From Citrobacter braakii (GTDB lineage: Bacteria > Pseudomonadota > Gammaproteobacteria > Enterobacterales > Enterobacteriaceae): DNA of 64,000 nucleotides. Positions within the stretch are counted from its first letter, which is position 1, and every line of letters begins with the position of its first letter. The notes below the pieces were generated by a model. The model was not told where the DNA came from, did not search any database, and saw nothing but the letters and a program-made list of their open reading frames with translations. Positions 50,955-59,959 of the stretch are shown here, piece after piece. The position numbers and the translations under genes are program-made. The DNA lies in assembly GCF_002075345.1 (NCBI RefSeq), contig NZ_NAEW01000004.1, positions 372,001 to 436,000 on the forward strand, given 5' to 3'.

Positions 50955-51521
50955 ATGAATACGTTGACCTTCCTGCTCTCAACGGTAATTGAGCTGTATA
51001 CCATGGCGCTGCTGCTGCGCGTGTGGATGCAATGGTCTCGCTGCGATTTCTACAACCCGTTCTCGCAGTTTATTGTGAAAATCACTCAGCCCATTATTGG
51101 GCCGTTACGCCGTATCATTCCCCCGATGGGGCCAATTGACAGCGCATCGGCGTTAGTTGCGCTCGTTCTGAGCTTTATCAAGGCCATCGTGCTGTTTAAG
51201 GTGGTTACGTTCCAGCCGATCATCTGGATCGCCGCCGTGCTGATTGTCCTGAAGACTATCGGACTGCTGATTTTCTGGGTTCTGCTGGTGATGGCGATTA
51301 TGAGCTGGGTCAGCCAGGGCCGCAGCCCTGTGGAGTACGTGCTGATTCAACTGGCGGATCCGCTGCTGCGTCCTATTCGTCGCTTACTTCCAGGCATGGG
51401 CGGGATCGATTTCTCGCCAATGATCCTGGTTCTGCTGCTGTATGTCATTAATATGGGCATCGCAGAAGTATTACAGGCGACAGGTAACATGCTGCTGCCG
51501 GGGCTGTGGATGGCGCTATGA
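50955..51521 (+). CDS. yggT: YGGT-family integral membrane protein YggT
   Basis: This 188-residue inner-membrane protein has two YGGT repeats. Each has a hydrophobic pair of helices and a motif like [20 protein letters not shown] (about residues 32-51) and [19 protein letters not shown] (about 135-153). Hydrophobic stretches suggest four to five membrane segments. Relatives in plants and cyanobacteria help cytochrome assembly or division; the role here is unknown. It overlaps yggU by 4 bp. Confidence 0.93.
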   Translation: MNTLTFLLSTVIELYTMALLLRVWMQWSRCDFYNPFSQFIVKITQPIIGPLRRIIPPMGPIDSASALVALVLSFIKAIVLFKVVTFQPIIWIAAVLIVLKTIGLLIFWVLLVMAIMSWVSQGRSPVEYVLIQLADPLLRPIRRLLPGMGGIDFSPMILVLLLYVINMGIAEVLQATGNMLLPGLWMAL

Positions 51522-51808
51522 GTGCCGTTACACCCTGCGATGACGGTCTGGTTTTACGGCTCTACATTCAGCCTAAAGCCAGCCGTGACAGTATTGTAGG
51601 TTTACATGGCGACGAGCTAAAAGTCGCCATTACCGCCCCACCGGTTGATGGGCAAGCCAATAGCCATCTGGTGAAGTTTCTCGGCAAACAGTTCCGCGTG
51701 GCAAAAAGCCAGGTCGTCATTGAGAAGGGCGAGCTTGGTCGTCACAAACAGGTTAAAATCATTCATCCGCAACAGATCCCGCCCGAAATTGCGGCGCTAA
51801 CTGATTAG
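51518..51808 (+). CDS. yggU: DUF167 family protein YggU
   Basis: This 96-residue cytosolic protein of UPF0235 (DUF167) has no known function. It starts at ATG 51518 inside the yggT stop (ATGA); an ATG four codons upstream is less fitting. Conserved core: [37 protein letters not shown] and [12 protein letters not shown]. It is part of the yggS operon, 7 bp before rdgB. Confidence 0.94.
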   Translation: MSAVTPCDDGLVLRLYIQPKASRDSIVGLHGDELKVAITAPPVDGQANSHLVKFLGKQFRVAKSQVVIEKGELGRHKQVKIIHPQQIPPEIAALTD

Positions 51809-51815
51809 GTATCCC

Positions 51816-52409
51816 ATGCAAAAAGTTGTCCTCGCGACCGGCAACGCCGGTAAAGTGCGTGAACTCGCCTCTCTTCTGAGTGATTTCGGTCTTGATGTTG
51901 TCGCTCAAACGGATCTGGGTGTTGATTCTGCAGAAGAGACCGGGCTGACGTTTATTGAGAACGCCATTCTGAAGGCACGTCATGCCGCGCAAATTACCGG
52001 TTTACCCGCCATTGCTGATGACTCCGGTCTGGCGGTAAATGCCCTTGGCGGCGCGCCGGGCATCTATTCAGCCCGCTATTCCGGCGAAGATGCAACCGAT
52101 CAGCAGAACCTGGAAAAACTGCTCCACACCCTGCAGGATGTTCCTGATGACAAGCGCCAGGCACAATTCCACTGCGTGCTGGTGTATATGCGCCATGCAG
52201 ACGATCCAACACCTGTGGTTTGCCACGGACGCTGGCCGGGCGTTATTGCCCGTGAACCTGCCGGAAACGGTGGTTTTGGCTACGACCCAATCTTCTTTGT
52301 GCCCTCTGAAGGGAAAACCGCCGCCGAACTGACCCGCGAAGAAAAGAGTGCGATTTCTCACCGCGGACAAGCACTGAAGCTGCTGCTGGATGCCCTGCGT
52401 AATGGTTAA
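51816..52409 (+). CDS. rdgB: dITP/XTP pyrophosphatase RdgB
   Basis: This enzyme hydrolyses dITP, dXTP and ITP so that deaminated purines are kept out of DNA. It has 197 residues. The nucleotide-binding start [18 protein letters not shown] and catalytic [15 protein letters not shown] are present. The C-terminal [14 protein letters not shown] and SHRGQALK bind the base. It overlaps hemW by 8 bp. Confidence 0.97.
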   Translation: MQKVVLATGNAGKVRELASLLSDFGLDVVAQTDLGVDSAEETGLTFIENAILKARHAAQITGLPAIADDSGLAVNALGGAPGIYSARYSGEDATDQQNLEKLLHTLQDVPDDKRQAQFHCVLVYMRHADDPTPVVCHGRWPGVIAREPAGNGGFGYDPIFFVPSEGKTAAELTREEKSAISHRGQALKLLLDALRNG

Positions 52410-53538
52410 GCTTCCGCCGTTAAGTCTTTACATACACATCCCGTGGTGCGTGCAGAAATGCCCGTACTGCGACTTCAACTCGCATGCGCTTAAAGGCGAA
52501 GTCCCTCATGACGACTATGTGCAGCATCTGCTGAGCGATCTGGATTCTGAGGTGGCCCATGCCCAGGGCCGCGAGGTAAAGACGATTTTTATCGGTGGTG
52601 GTACGCCGAGCCTGCTTTCTGGCCCGGCAATGCAAACGCTGCTCGACGGCGTGCGCGCACGGCTGAATCTCGCCGCAGATGCAGAAATCACGATGGAGGC
52701 GAATCCCGGTACGGTGGAAGCCGATCGCTTTGTGGACTATCAACGTGCTGGCGTAAACCGTATCTCCATTGGTGTACAGAGCTTTAGCTCCGCCAAACTC
52801 GAACGTCTGGGACGTATTCACGGACCGGAAGAAGCCAAACGTGCAGCGCACTTGGCGAGCGGTCTGGGACTACGCAGCTTTAACCTCGACCTGATGCACG
52901 GTTTACCGGATCAGACGCTGGAAGAGGCGCTGAGCGATTTACAGCAGGCCATCGCGCTCAACCCGCCGCATCTTTCCTGGTATCAGTTGACCATCGAGCC
53001 GAATACGCTGTTCGGGTCCCGACCACCGGTATTACCGGACGACGACGCGCTGTGGGATATTTTTGAGCAAGGCCACCAGTTGCTGACCGCCGCGGGGTAT
53101 CAGCAGTACGAAACCTCTGCCTACGCCAGACCGGGTTATCAGTGTCAGCACAACCTAAATTACTGGCGTTTTGGCGACTACTTAGGCATTGGTTGCGGCG
53201 CGCACGGCAAAGTCACTTTCCCAGACGGTCGCATCCTGCGCACTACCAAAACGCGACATCCGCGCGGATACATGCAAGGACGTTATCTGGAAAGCCAGCG
53301 AGATGTCGCCGAGGCCGATAAGCCGTTTGAGTTCTTTATGAACCGTTTCCGGCTGCTGGAAGCCGCGCCTCGCGCGGAGTTCACGCAATATACCGGGCTT
53401 ACCGAAGACGTTATTCGTCGACAGATCGATGAGGCCATTGCCCAGGGCTATCTGAGTGAATGCGATGAATACTGGCAGATTACCCAACACGGTAAGCTAT
53501 TTTTGAATTCTCTGCTGGAGCTGTTTCTGGCGGAGTAA
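52402..53538 (+). CDS. hemW: Heme chaperone HemW (radical SAM, HemN-like)
   Basis: This radical SAM protein binds heme and delivers it to membrane respiratory proteins; it is not a coproporphyrinogen oxidase in spite of its similarity to HemN. It has 378 residues from ATG 52402 ([16 protein letters not shown]). The 4Fe-4S cluster cysteines are in [13 protein letters not shown] (CxxxCxxC). [10 protein letters not shown] and the EANPGTVE segment follow. It is the last gene of the yggS operon. Confidence 0.95.
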   Translation: MVKLPPLSLYIHIPWCVQKCPYCDFNSHALKGEVPHDDYVQHLLSDLDSEVAHAQGREVKTIFIGGGTPSLLSGPAMQTLLDGVRARLNLAADAEITMEANPGTVEADRFVDYQRAGVNRISIGVQSFSSAKLERLGRIHGPEEAKRAAHLASGLGLRSFNLDLMHGLPDQTLEEALSDLQQAIALNPPHLSWYQLTIEPNTLFGSRPPVLPDDDALWDIFEQGHQLLTAAGYQQYETSAYARPGYQCQHNLNYWRFGDYLGIGCGAHGKVTFPDGRILRTTKTRHPRGYMQGRYLESQRDVAEADKPFEFFMNRFRLLEAAPRAEFTQYTGLTEDVIRRQIDEAIAQGYLSECDEYWQITQHGKLFLNSLLELFLAE

Positions 53539-53585
53539 TCTCTGTGCGCCTGTCGGCGCATTTTCTTCTACAAATTCCTCTAAAT

Positions 53586-53612
53586 ATTGTACTCGGAAAA
53601 ACCGAGTACAAT
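53586..53612. repeat. Perfect 27-bp inverted repeat after hemW
   Basis: The arms ATTGTACTCGG and CCGAGTACAAT (11 bp each, no mismatch) surround AAAAA. No T-run follows on either strand, so it is not a classical terminator. It could be an operator or an RNA hairpin. Confidence 0.7.
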
Positions 53613-53851
53613 GCACGTCATTTATTGACAATAACCATATTAATTATTTTATTCATTTTAAATAGCCTCTTCACCAACATAAATATATTGAACACAGCGC
53701 ACAAAATAAGATCAAACTGCTGCCATGCAAAAGGTATGTGATCTATATAGTGGATAGATGTCTGACAACTATATTAATTTATCATACAGAAAAAGGTGAA
53801 CCATCATCAGATGTCAACCAATTACTGTACCTTAAAGCACGGAGCTTACTT
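53613..53851 (+). promoter_or_regulatory. Leader/promoter region of dctPQM
   Basis: This is AT-rich non-coding DNA. TTGACA at 53625-53630 followed after 17 bp by TTTATT (53648-53653) is a possible sigma-70 promoter. GGAG at about 53841 is the dctP ribosome-binding site. The dctP frame is open 38 codons upstream, but that part does not look like protein. No local regulator gene is present. Confidence 0.45.
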
Positions 53852-54838
53852 ATGAAAATCAAAACCTTTTCCCGCTCGCTAGTCTGTGCGTCCTTGTTGG
53901 CGCTACTTAGCACTGGCGCAAATGCTGCCGAAAAAGTGACTCTCAAACTGGCACACAACCTTGAACGTAGCCATGTGGTTCACCAGGCTTTCGAAGAAAT
54001 GGCCAAAGAGGTAAAACAACTCTCCGACGGTAAAATGATTGTACGTATATATCCCAGTAGCCAAATGGGTAATGCCAGAGAAACGATGGAGTTGTTACAA
54101 AATGGCGCGTTGGATATGACAAAAGGTTCTGCCAGTGATTTAGAGTCATTTGATAATATTTATGCCATTTATAATTTACCTTTCTTATTTAAAGATCAAA
54201 ACCATTTCAATAACGTTGTATTTGGTGAGGTAGGTAAAGACATTATGGAATCCACAAAAGAAAAGGGATTCTTTGCGTTATCTGCTTACGTTGCCGGCAC
54301 GCGTAGTTTTTATGCCAAAAAACCTATTACCAAACCAGAGGATCTGAAAGGTCTGAAAGTCCGCGTTCAACCCAGCCCAACAACCATTAAAATGGTTGAA
54401 CTGATGGGCGGATCGCCGACCCCTATTTCCTTCGGTGAGGTTTATACCGCTATGCAACAAGGTGTAGTGGATGGCGCAGAGAATAACGTTCCATCGTGGG
54501 TGCAAACACGTCATATCGAAATAGCTAAAGTCTTCTCCGAAGATGAGCACGCCTCTATTCCAGATTTTCTCGTTATCTCAACCAAAACATGGAATAAGCT
54601 GACCCCGGAGCAACAACAGATCCTTCGTCAAGCGGCTAAAAATTCCGAGGCTTATCAACAAAAGTTGTGGGATAAAATCGATGCTGATACCCGCGCTCAA
54701 GCAAAAGCTATGGGTGGCGAGATTATCAAAGTTGATAAAACCCCTTTCCGCGCCGCTGTTCAACCGCTGTTTGATGACTTCAAAAAAGACCCAAAACATG
54801 CAGCTCTGCTGGCGAAGTTTGAAGACGCAGTACAATAA
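53852..54838 (+). CDS. dctP: TRAP transporter substrate-binding protein, DctP family
   Basis: This is a periplasmic binding protein of 328 residues. A signal peptide spans residues 1-25 (cut after GANA). The TRAP fold shows in RIYPSSQMGNARETMELLQ, in Arg171 of GLKVRVQPS (the carboxylate-clamp Arg) and in SFGEVYTAMQQGVVDGAENN. The last motif with DEHASIPDFLVIST resembles binding proteins for sugar acids (uronates, diketogulonate) more than succinate types, but the ligand cannot be fixed. It is the first gene of dctP-dctQ-dctM, 44 bp before dctQ. It lies where E. coli K-12 has yggM. Confidence 0.9.
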   Translation: MKIKTFSRSLVCASLLALLSTGANAAEKVTLKLAHNLERSHVVHQAFEEMAKEVKQLSDGKMIVRIYPSSQMGNARETMELLQNGALDMTKGSASDLESFDNIYAIYNLPFLFKDQNHFNNVVFGEVGKDIMESTKEKGFFALSAYVAGTRSFYAKKPITKPEDLKGLKVRVQPSPTTIKMVELMGGSPTPISFGEVYTAMQQGVVDGAENNVPSWVQTRHIEIAKVFSEDEHASIPDFLVISTKTWNKLTPEQQQILRQAAKNSEAYQQKLWDKIDADTRAQAKAMGGEIIKVDKTPFRAAVQPLFDDFKKDPKHAALLAKFEDAVQ

Positions 54839-54882
54839 CCCTTTGGGCCATTGATTGGCCCTGTTTCACCAGGAAACTCACC

Positions 54883-55386
54883 ATGATATTTAACCGCCTT
54901 AAGCTTGCGGTAGACCGCGTCATTGCCGCATTTTCGGTCATCGTAATGATTGCGCTGGTAGTGTGCGTAGTCTGGCAAGTTTTTAGCCGCTACGTGCTCA
55001 ATCAGCCCAGCACCTTAACTGACGAACTGGCACGCTTCTTAATGATCTGGGTCGGATTATTAGGTGCAGCCTATACCGTAGGCGCCCAGCGCCACCTGTC
55101 TATCGATCTACTGTACATGTCGATTAATAAACGTAAACAGGCGTTATTGAGCTTATTCATTAATCTGCTGATTTTTGGCTTTGCAGGTTCAGTCATCGTT
55201 ACCGGCGGTATCAAGCTGATTAATAAAACGCTGGCAACGGTGCAAGTTTCCGCGGCCATGCAAATTCCAATGGGTTACGTGTATATCATCCTGCCGCTCA
55301 GCGGCGCAGTCATGATGTTCTATGCCCTGTGGTTTATTCACCAAAATATTCAGCAACTGAAACAATCTTCGCAGGGAGTAATTTGA
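54883..55386 (+). CDS. dctQ: TRAP transporter small membrane subunit, DctQ family
   Basis: This 167-residue integral membrane protein has four hydrophobic helices (about residues 15-37, 48-68, 88-110 and 128-150). Typical DctQ motifs are VVWQVFSRYVLNQPSTLTDELARFLMIW written in two parts: VFSRYVLNQPSTL and ELARFLMIWVGLLGAAYTVG. It couples the binding protein to DctM. Its TGA overlaps the dctM ATG by one base. Confidence 0.92.
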   Translation: MIFNRLKLAVDRVIAAFSVIVMIALVVCVVWQVFSRYVLNQPSTLTDELARFLMIWVGLLGAAYTVGAQRHLSIDLLYMSINKRKQALLSLFINLLIFGFAGSVIVTGGIKLINKTLATVQVSAAMQIPMGYVYIILPLSGAVMMFYALWFIHQNIQQLKQSSQGVI

Positions 55387-56687
55387 TGGAAGGCTATATC
55401 GCACTAACCCTGTTTGGCTGCTTCTTTGTCCTGGTGTTCATTGGCGTACCTATTTCGTTCTCCATCGGTATCGCCACTGTAGCCTCAATGCTGCTGATGT
55501 TTCCTTGGGATGTTGCCGTTATCACTGTCTCTCAACGTCTGGCAAACGGATTAGATAATTTTGCCCTATTGGCGATCCCGTTTTTCATTTTCGCAGGTAC
55601 GCTGATGAACAGCGGTGGGATCGCCATCCGACTAATTAACCTGGCGCAGGTGATGGTTGGGCGAGTTCCCGGCTCACTTGGTCATGTCAACGTGCTGGCA
55701 AACATGATGTTTGGTTCAATATCCGGCTCTGCCGTTGCCGCAGCTGCAGCCGTTGGCGGTACGCTTAATCCTATTCAGACAAAGCAAGGATACGACCCAA
55801 CCTTCTCGACAGCCGTTAACGTTTCCTCCTGTATTACCGGGCTGTTAATTCCACCATCAAATGTGTTAATTGTGTTTTCTCTTACTGCTGGCGGTGTTTC
55901 AGTTGCTTCATTGTTTATGGCGGGTTATTTACCAGGGATCCTGATGGGGCTTTCGATCATGGTGGTATGCGCCATTATCGCCAAACGCCGTGGTTATCCC
56001 CTGTCGGAAAGGCCAACCTGCGCACAGGCAGTAAAAGCACTTCTGGATGCGCTACCGAGTCTGTTACTGGTCATCATTGTGATGGGGGGTATTTTAGGTG
56101 GGATCTTTACCGCAACAGAAGCCTCAGCGATTGCGGTCGTCTACACCTTCATTCTCTCGGTGCTGATTTACCGGGAAGTAAAATGGCGTGATTTACCAAA
56201 GCTGATCCTGGAATCAGTCGTGATGACCTCTATCGTACTGTTACTGATCGGCTTCTCTGTCGGCATGTCCTGGGCAATGACCAATGCCGATATTCCCTAC
56301 ATGATCAGTGACACATTAATGGGTATTTCCGATAATCCACTGATCATCCTACTGTTAATCAATATTGTACTACTGGTTGTTGGGATCTTTATGGATATGA
56401 CACCGGCAGTCCTGATCTTTACCCCCATTTTCTTGCCAATCGCTCAAGAGTTAGGTATGGATCCGGTACATTTCGGCATCATGATGGTCGCCAACCTGTG
56501 CATTGGTCTGCTGACACCGCCGGTAGGAAGTGCATTGTTTGTAGGCTGTTCGATTTCTGGCGTGAAGATCCAGCAATTGATCAAACCCCTGCTGCCGTTT
56601 TACGCCGCATTGCTGGTCGCACTCATGATGATCGTATACATTCCACAGATCTCTCTGTTTATTCCACAGATGCTGGGGTTGATGTAA
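55386..56687 (+). CDS. dctM: TRAP transporter large permease, DctM family
   Basis: This 433-residue inner-membrane permease has about 12 helices and uses the sodium gradient. It starts at ATG 55386 with GGGAG upstream; an earlier in-frame start inside dctQ is rejected. Family marks are GLDNFALLAIPFFIFAG, the NMMFGSISGSAVAAAAAVG loop, CITGLLIPPSNVLIVF and the second-half loop NLCIGLLTPPVGSALFVG, the two inverted substrate/sodium hairpins. A terminator follows. Confidence 0.94.
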   Translation: MEGYIALTLFGCFFVLVFIGVPISFSIGIATVASMLLMFPWDVAVITVSQRLANGLDNFALLAIPFFIFAGTLMNSGGIAIRLINLAQVMVGRVPGSLGHVNVLANMMFGSISGSAVAAAAAVGGTLNPIQTKQGYDPTFSTAVNVSSCITGLLIPPSNVLIVFSLTAGGVSVASLFMAGYLPGILMGLSIMVVCAIIAKRRGYPLSERPTCAQAVKALLDALPSLLLVIIVMGGILGGIFTATEASAIAVVYTFILSVLIYREVKWRDLPKLILESVVMTSIVLLLIGFSVGMSWAMTNADIPYMISDTLMGISDNPLIILLLINIVLLVVGIFMDMTPAVLIFTPIFLPIAQELGMDPVHFGIMMVANLCIGLLTPPVGSALFVGCSISGVKIQQLIKPLLPFYAALLVALMMIVYIPQISLFIPQMLGLM

Positions 56688-56711
56688 ATACGAAGAGTAA
56701 CTGCTTCTGGA

Positions 56712-56745
56712 GAATGCCCCAACGCTACGGTAGGGGCATTTTTTA
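56712..56745 (+). terminator. Terminator after dctM
   Basis: The stem AATGCCCC/GGGGCATT with a 12-base loop is followed by TTTTT. It lies between convergent dctM and ansB, and can serve the TRAP operon. Confidence 0.88.
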
Positions 56746-56750
56746 TGCCA

Positions 56751-57797
56751 TTAATACTGATTAAACATTTCCTGGATCTGCTTAGGATTCTTGGTTTGGG
56801 TCAGAGCCAGTTGCAGCAGAACACGCGCTTTTTGCGGGTTCAGAGAGCCTGAAGCCACAAATCCGTATTTCGCATCATCAACTTCAGCATCCTGGGTGGT
56901 GGCGCCCGTTGGTACACGGGATGAACGCACCACAACGGTACCTTTATGCGCGGCAGTTGCTAGCGTATCGAAAATGGTTTTATACAGATTACCGTTACCT
57001 ACACCCGCACTGACGATCCCGGCGTAACCCGCGTCTACCAATGCTTTAGCTGGCAGATCGGAGGCGTTAGCGTAGTTGTAAACAATCCCAACTTTCGGCA
57101 GCTCGGTCAGCTTAGATACATCGAACGGCGTGGATGTGGTGTGTTTTCGCGCAGGCGTACGCTGGTAGTCGATTTTACCGTTATGGATATAACCCAGCGG
57201 ACCATAGTTAACGGATTTGAAAGTAGCGACATCCGTAGTGTTAGTTTTGGTCACGTCGCGACCATCCATAACGGTGTCGTTCATGACCACCAGCACACCA
57301 CGGTTGGCAGAGGCTTTGTCTGCGGCGGTTACCACGGCGTTATACAGGTTGAACGGGCCATCAGCGCTCATACCCGTAGACGGACGCATTGCGCCGACCA
57401 GCACCACCGGCTTGTTGCACTTGACGGTGAGATCGAGGAAATAGGCGGTTTCTTCCATGGTATCCGTACCATGTGTTACCACGAAGCCGTCAGTTTTATC
57501 ACACTCGGTATTAATCTTTTTCGCCAGCGTTAGCCAGACTTCGTCATTCATATCCTGGGAGCCGATGTTTACCACCTGCTCGCCTTTCACAACGGCGATA
57601 TCTTTCAACTGAGGTACGGCATCAACCAAATTTTCTACGCCGACTTTGCCTGCCGTGTAGTTAGATTTTGTTGCGGAGTCACCACCGCCGGCAATCGTCC
57701 CGCCGGTAGCTAAAATAGTGATGTTTGGCAGTGCAAGCGCCGCGCCGCTGAAACCCATAACCAGTGCGGCAAGTGCCGTTCTCTTGAAAAACTCCAT
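56751..57797 (-). CDS. ansB: Periplasmic L-asparaginase II
   Basis: This enzyme hydrolyses asparagine to aspartate and ammonia in the periplasm. It has 348 residues, as in E. coli. The signal peptide ends near ALA^LPNITILA (residue 22). Both active-site Thr motifs are present: ILATGGTIAGG at the N-terminus and VVTHGTDTMEETAYFL near residue 110. In E. coli it is induced by anaerobiosis and CRP/FNR. It faces the dctPQM operon tail to tail. Confidence 0.98.
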   Translation of the reverse strand: MEFFKRTALAALVMGFSGAALALPNITILATGGTIAGGGDSATKSNYTAGKVGVENLVDAVPQLKDIAVVKGEQVVNIGSQDMNDEVWLTLAKKINTECDKTDGFVVTHGTDTMEETAYFLDLTVKCNKPVVLVGAMRPSTGMSADGPFNLYNAVVTAADKASANRGVLVVMNDTVMDGRDVTKTNTTDVATFKSVNYGPLGYIHNGKIDYQRTPARKHTTSTPFDVSKLTELPKVGIVYNYANASDLPAKALVDAGYAGIVSAGVGNGNLYKTIFDTLATAAHKGTVVVRSSRVPTGATTQDAEVDDAKYGFVASGSLNPQKARVLLQLALTQTKNPKQIQEMFNQY

Positions 57798-57933
57798 GTT
57801 ATTTCTCCAGTTACTTGAATTTGCAGCATTATGTCTATCTTACAGATGAATAATGTGACGCCATCCAATTAACCAGATTTATATCTCCATCAAATTGTTA
57901 TTCTTAGAGATGGATATCAAAAAAACAGAAAAA
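57798..57933 (-). promoter_or_regulatory. ansB promoter region
   Basis: TTGATGGAGATATA (57880-57893, minus strand) has a perfect FNR half-site TTGAT and a weak second half. AATGTGACGCC at 57852-57862 has a CRP half-site TGTGA. Control of ansB by FNR and CRP is known in E. coli; the sites here are weak by sequence. Confidence 0.4.
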
Positions 57934-57975
57934 TACAAAATAAAACGGCACAGAATGTTTCTGTGCCGTTAAAAA
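57934..57975 (-). terminator. Terminator after yggN
   Basis: The perfect 10-bp stem AACGGCACAG/CTGTGCCGTT with a 7-base loop is followed on the minus strand by TTATTTTG. It lies 16 bp past the yggN stop. Confidence 0.85.
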
Positions 57976-57985
57976 GAGGTGAAGA

Positions 57986-58705
57986 TTATTTCAGATTGCT
58001 AACCAGCGTCTTACGATCGTTTTCCAGCGTCACGACGCGGGCGCAGACATCTTTGCCAAACTGCTGGAAGTCTTGTTCCTGATTCTTCCATTCGTTCTGA
58101 ATTGAGGTTTGCAAACCTCCGAGGCTTCCGAGCACGCCCTGCAGCGGATTACCACCGCCTTTGAGCACGGCTTTCGCCCCCATCTCATTGATGCTGTCCT
58201 GCAAAATACCGCCCATCGCCTGATTGACCAGCTGTTGTCCATCCGCGCGGACCTGATCAATCGCCTTATAATGGAAGGTCAGGCCGTCAGTGCGATGCTC
58301 AATAATGCGGTTCATCTGCTCTTTCAATTGCGCATCCAGCTTAGTTAAGCGGCCACGCATGTTGCTGCTTTCGCCGACCTCTTTGGCGATGATTTTATCC
58401 AGCGCCACGCGACCTTTCTCCACGCGCGCTCTGGCACCTTCATCAATCCACGGCAGGCTGCTACGCAACGCCGCCTGATAATCTTTGGCCTGTTCACGCT
58501 GCGCGGCGTTCAGGTTGTACTGTTTACCGTTAAAGGTGACATCACCGGCCTGGGTTATGACCAGGTTGCCGTTCTCACCCTTCACCTGTACCGTTTGTGG
58601 ACTCAAAATCACATCGTCACGCGGGGTGACGCTGCACTGATAATCAGCATGTGCGGCCATCGCCGTGAACGTTAGGACTGCCGCCAGCAGCGTTTTGCGC
58701 ATCAT
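57986..58705 (-). CDS. yggN: DUF2884 periplasmic protein YggN
   Basis: This 239-residue secreted protein of unknown function begins with a signal peptide MMRKTLLAAVLTFTAMAAHA, cut before DYQCSVTP. It has two Cys residues, near the start of the mature part (QCSV) and near the end (KDVCARV), which may form a disulfide. The middle is rich in charged helices. No domain of known activity was recognised. It is a single gene with its own terminator. Confidence 0.92.
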   Translation of the reverse strand: MMRKTLLAAVLTFTAMAAHADYQCSVTPRDDVILSPQTVQVKGENGNLVITQAGDVTFNGKQYNLNAAQREQAKDYQAALRSSLPWIDEGARARVEKGRVALDKIIAKEVGESSNMRGRLTKLDAQLKEQMNRIIEHRTDGLTFHYKAIDQVRADGQQLVNQAMGGILQDSINEMGAKAVLKGGGNPLQGVLGSLGGLQTSIQNEWKNQEQDFQQFGKDVCARVVTLENDRKTLVSNLK

Positions 58706-58754
58706 ATCTTTCCCTCAATACAAATTGGGCCGGCATTTGCCGACCCTTTGCTAC

Positions 58755-59081
58755 TTAGTCCCACCAAATATCGAAAAGTTCGCTGGTGCGCACTTCTTCG
58801 AGTTTGCGCTCTTCCAGCCACTTACGCACGATAGCCTGATGTTCTTCGGTGCATTTGCCGATTTCCTGCAGACAGATCAGACCTTCCCAGGCCAGATAGC
58901 CGCTGCCGTCAAAGGCCAGCTTGTTCGGTTCGATAACTTCATTGATAAAATCATCAACGATTTGATCGACCTGCTCTCCAGATGTACCTTCCGGGAAACG
59001 CCATGCAACCGAAAATCCTACTTCCTGGAATTCGTCGATGTGCATTTTTTTACGCAGACGACGGCTACGGTTCTTTGCCAT
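58755..59081 (-). CDS. yggL: DUF469 family ribosome-associated protein YggL
   Basis: This 108-residue protein has been reported to bind the 50S ribosomal subunit in E. coli. The N-terminus is very basic ([18 protein letters not shown]) and the rest acidic, ending SELFDIWWD. The start was set at ATG 59081, which overlaps the trmB stop by one base (TAATG), so it is coupled to trmB. A longer frame starting ten codons upstream lies inside trmB and was rejected. Confidence 0.93.
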   Translation of the reverse strand: MAKNRSRRLRKKMHIDEFQEVGFSVAWRFPEGTSGEQVDQIVDDFINEVIEPNKLAFDGSGYLAWEGLICLQEIGKCTEEHQAIVRKWLEERKLEEVRTSELFDIWWD

Positions 59082-59800
59082 TATTTCATCCTCTCGAACA
59101 TTAAGTCCCATACGCCGTGGCCAAGACGATGACCACGTTGTTCAAATTTGGTTACCGGGCGCGATTCCGGGCGCGGTACATAATCGTTACTCTCTGACTG
59201 GTTTTTATACCCTTCAATCGAGGACATCACTTCAAGCATGTGCTCCGCATAGGCTTCCCAGTCGGTTGCCATGTGGAACACGCCGCCCAGCTTCAGCTTG
59301 CTTAAGATATGCTCAGCAAACGGTACCTGAACGATACGGCGTTTATTATGACGTGCTTTATGCCACGGGTCAGGGAAAAACAGCTGAACCATAGATAAAG
59401 AATTGTCAGGAATCATTTTATGCAGGACTTCGACGGCATCATGGCACATGACACGCAGGTTCTCGACGCCCTCTTCATGAGCTGAAGCCAGACACGCGCC
59501 AACGCCCGGTGAGTGAACCTCAATGCCGAGGAAATTTTGCTCCGGACGCGCTTTCGCCATCGCCACCAGCGAAGCCCCCATACCAAAACCAATTTCAAGC
59601 GTGACTGGCGCATCGCGACCAAACAGCGCAGCGAAATCCACAGGTTCTTCGCTGAACTCAACGCCCATCACCGGCCAGTAGTTTTCCAGCGCGTGTTCCT
59701 GCCCTTTCGTCAGTCGCCCCTGGCGACGAACAAAACTACGAATCCGGCGCAGAGGGCGGCCGTTTTCATCAAATTCCGGTGAAATGACGTCGTTCTTCAT
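59081..59800 (-). CDS. trmB: tRNA (guanine-46-N7)-methyltransferase
   Basis: This class I S-adenosylmethionine methyltransferase makes m7G46 in tRNA. It has 239 residues. The SAM-binding motif I is in [18 protein letters not shown] and motif IV in [19 protein letters not shown], which holds the catalytic Asp. [16 protein letters not shown] follows. It is divergent from mutY, with 159 bp between the starts. Confidence 0.97.
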   Translation of the reverse strand: MKNDVISPEFDENGRPLRRIRSFVRRQGRLTKGQEHALENYWPVMGVEFSEEPVDFAALFGRDAPVTLEIGFGMGASLVAMAKARPEQNFLGIEVHSPGVGACLASAHEEGVENLRVMCHDAVEVLHKMIPDNSLSMVQLFFPDPWHKARHNKRRIVQVPFAEHILSKLKLGGVFHMATDWEAYAEHMLEVMSSIEGYKNQSESNDYVPRPESRPVTKFEQRGHRLGHGVWDLMFERMK

Positions 59801-59959
59801 AAAAGTTTAGTCTGCTGTGTTTGAGTTCTGAAACGGGCATTATCCAAAGTTAGTTGCCGGATGCAAGTAAAGGAAGAAAGTGAGCAGCGGAAAGTTCCGG
59901 TTTACACCCCGTTGCCGCTGTGCTGCAATCTTGCCCCCGGCAATAATGAAACGGTAATC

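Noticed and set aside
53735-53752. TGTGATCTATATAGTG considered as a CRP site for dctP
   Set aside because: Only the left half matches; the right half has one of five consensus bases.
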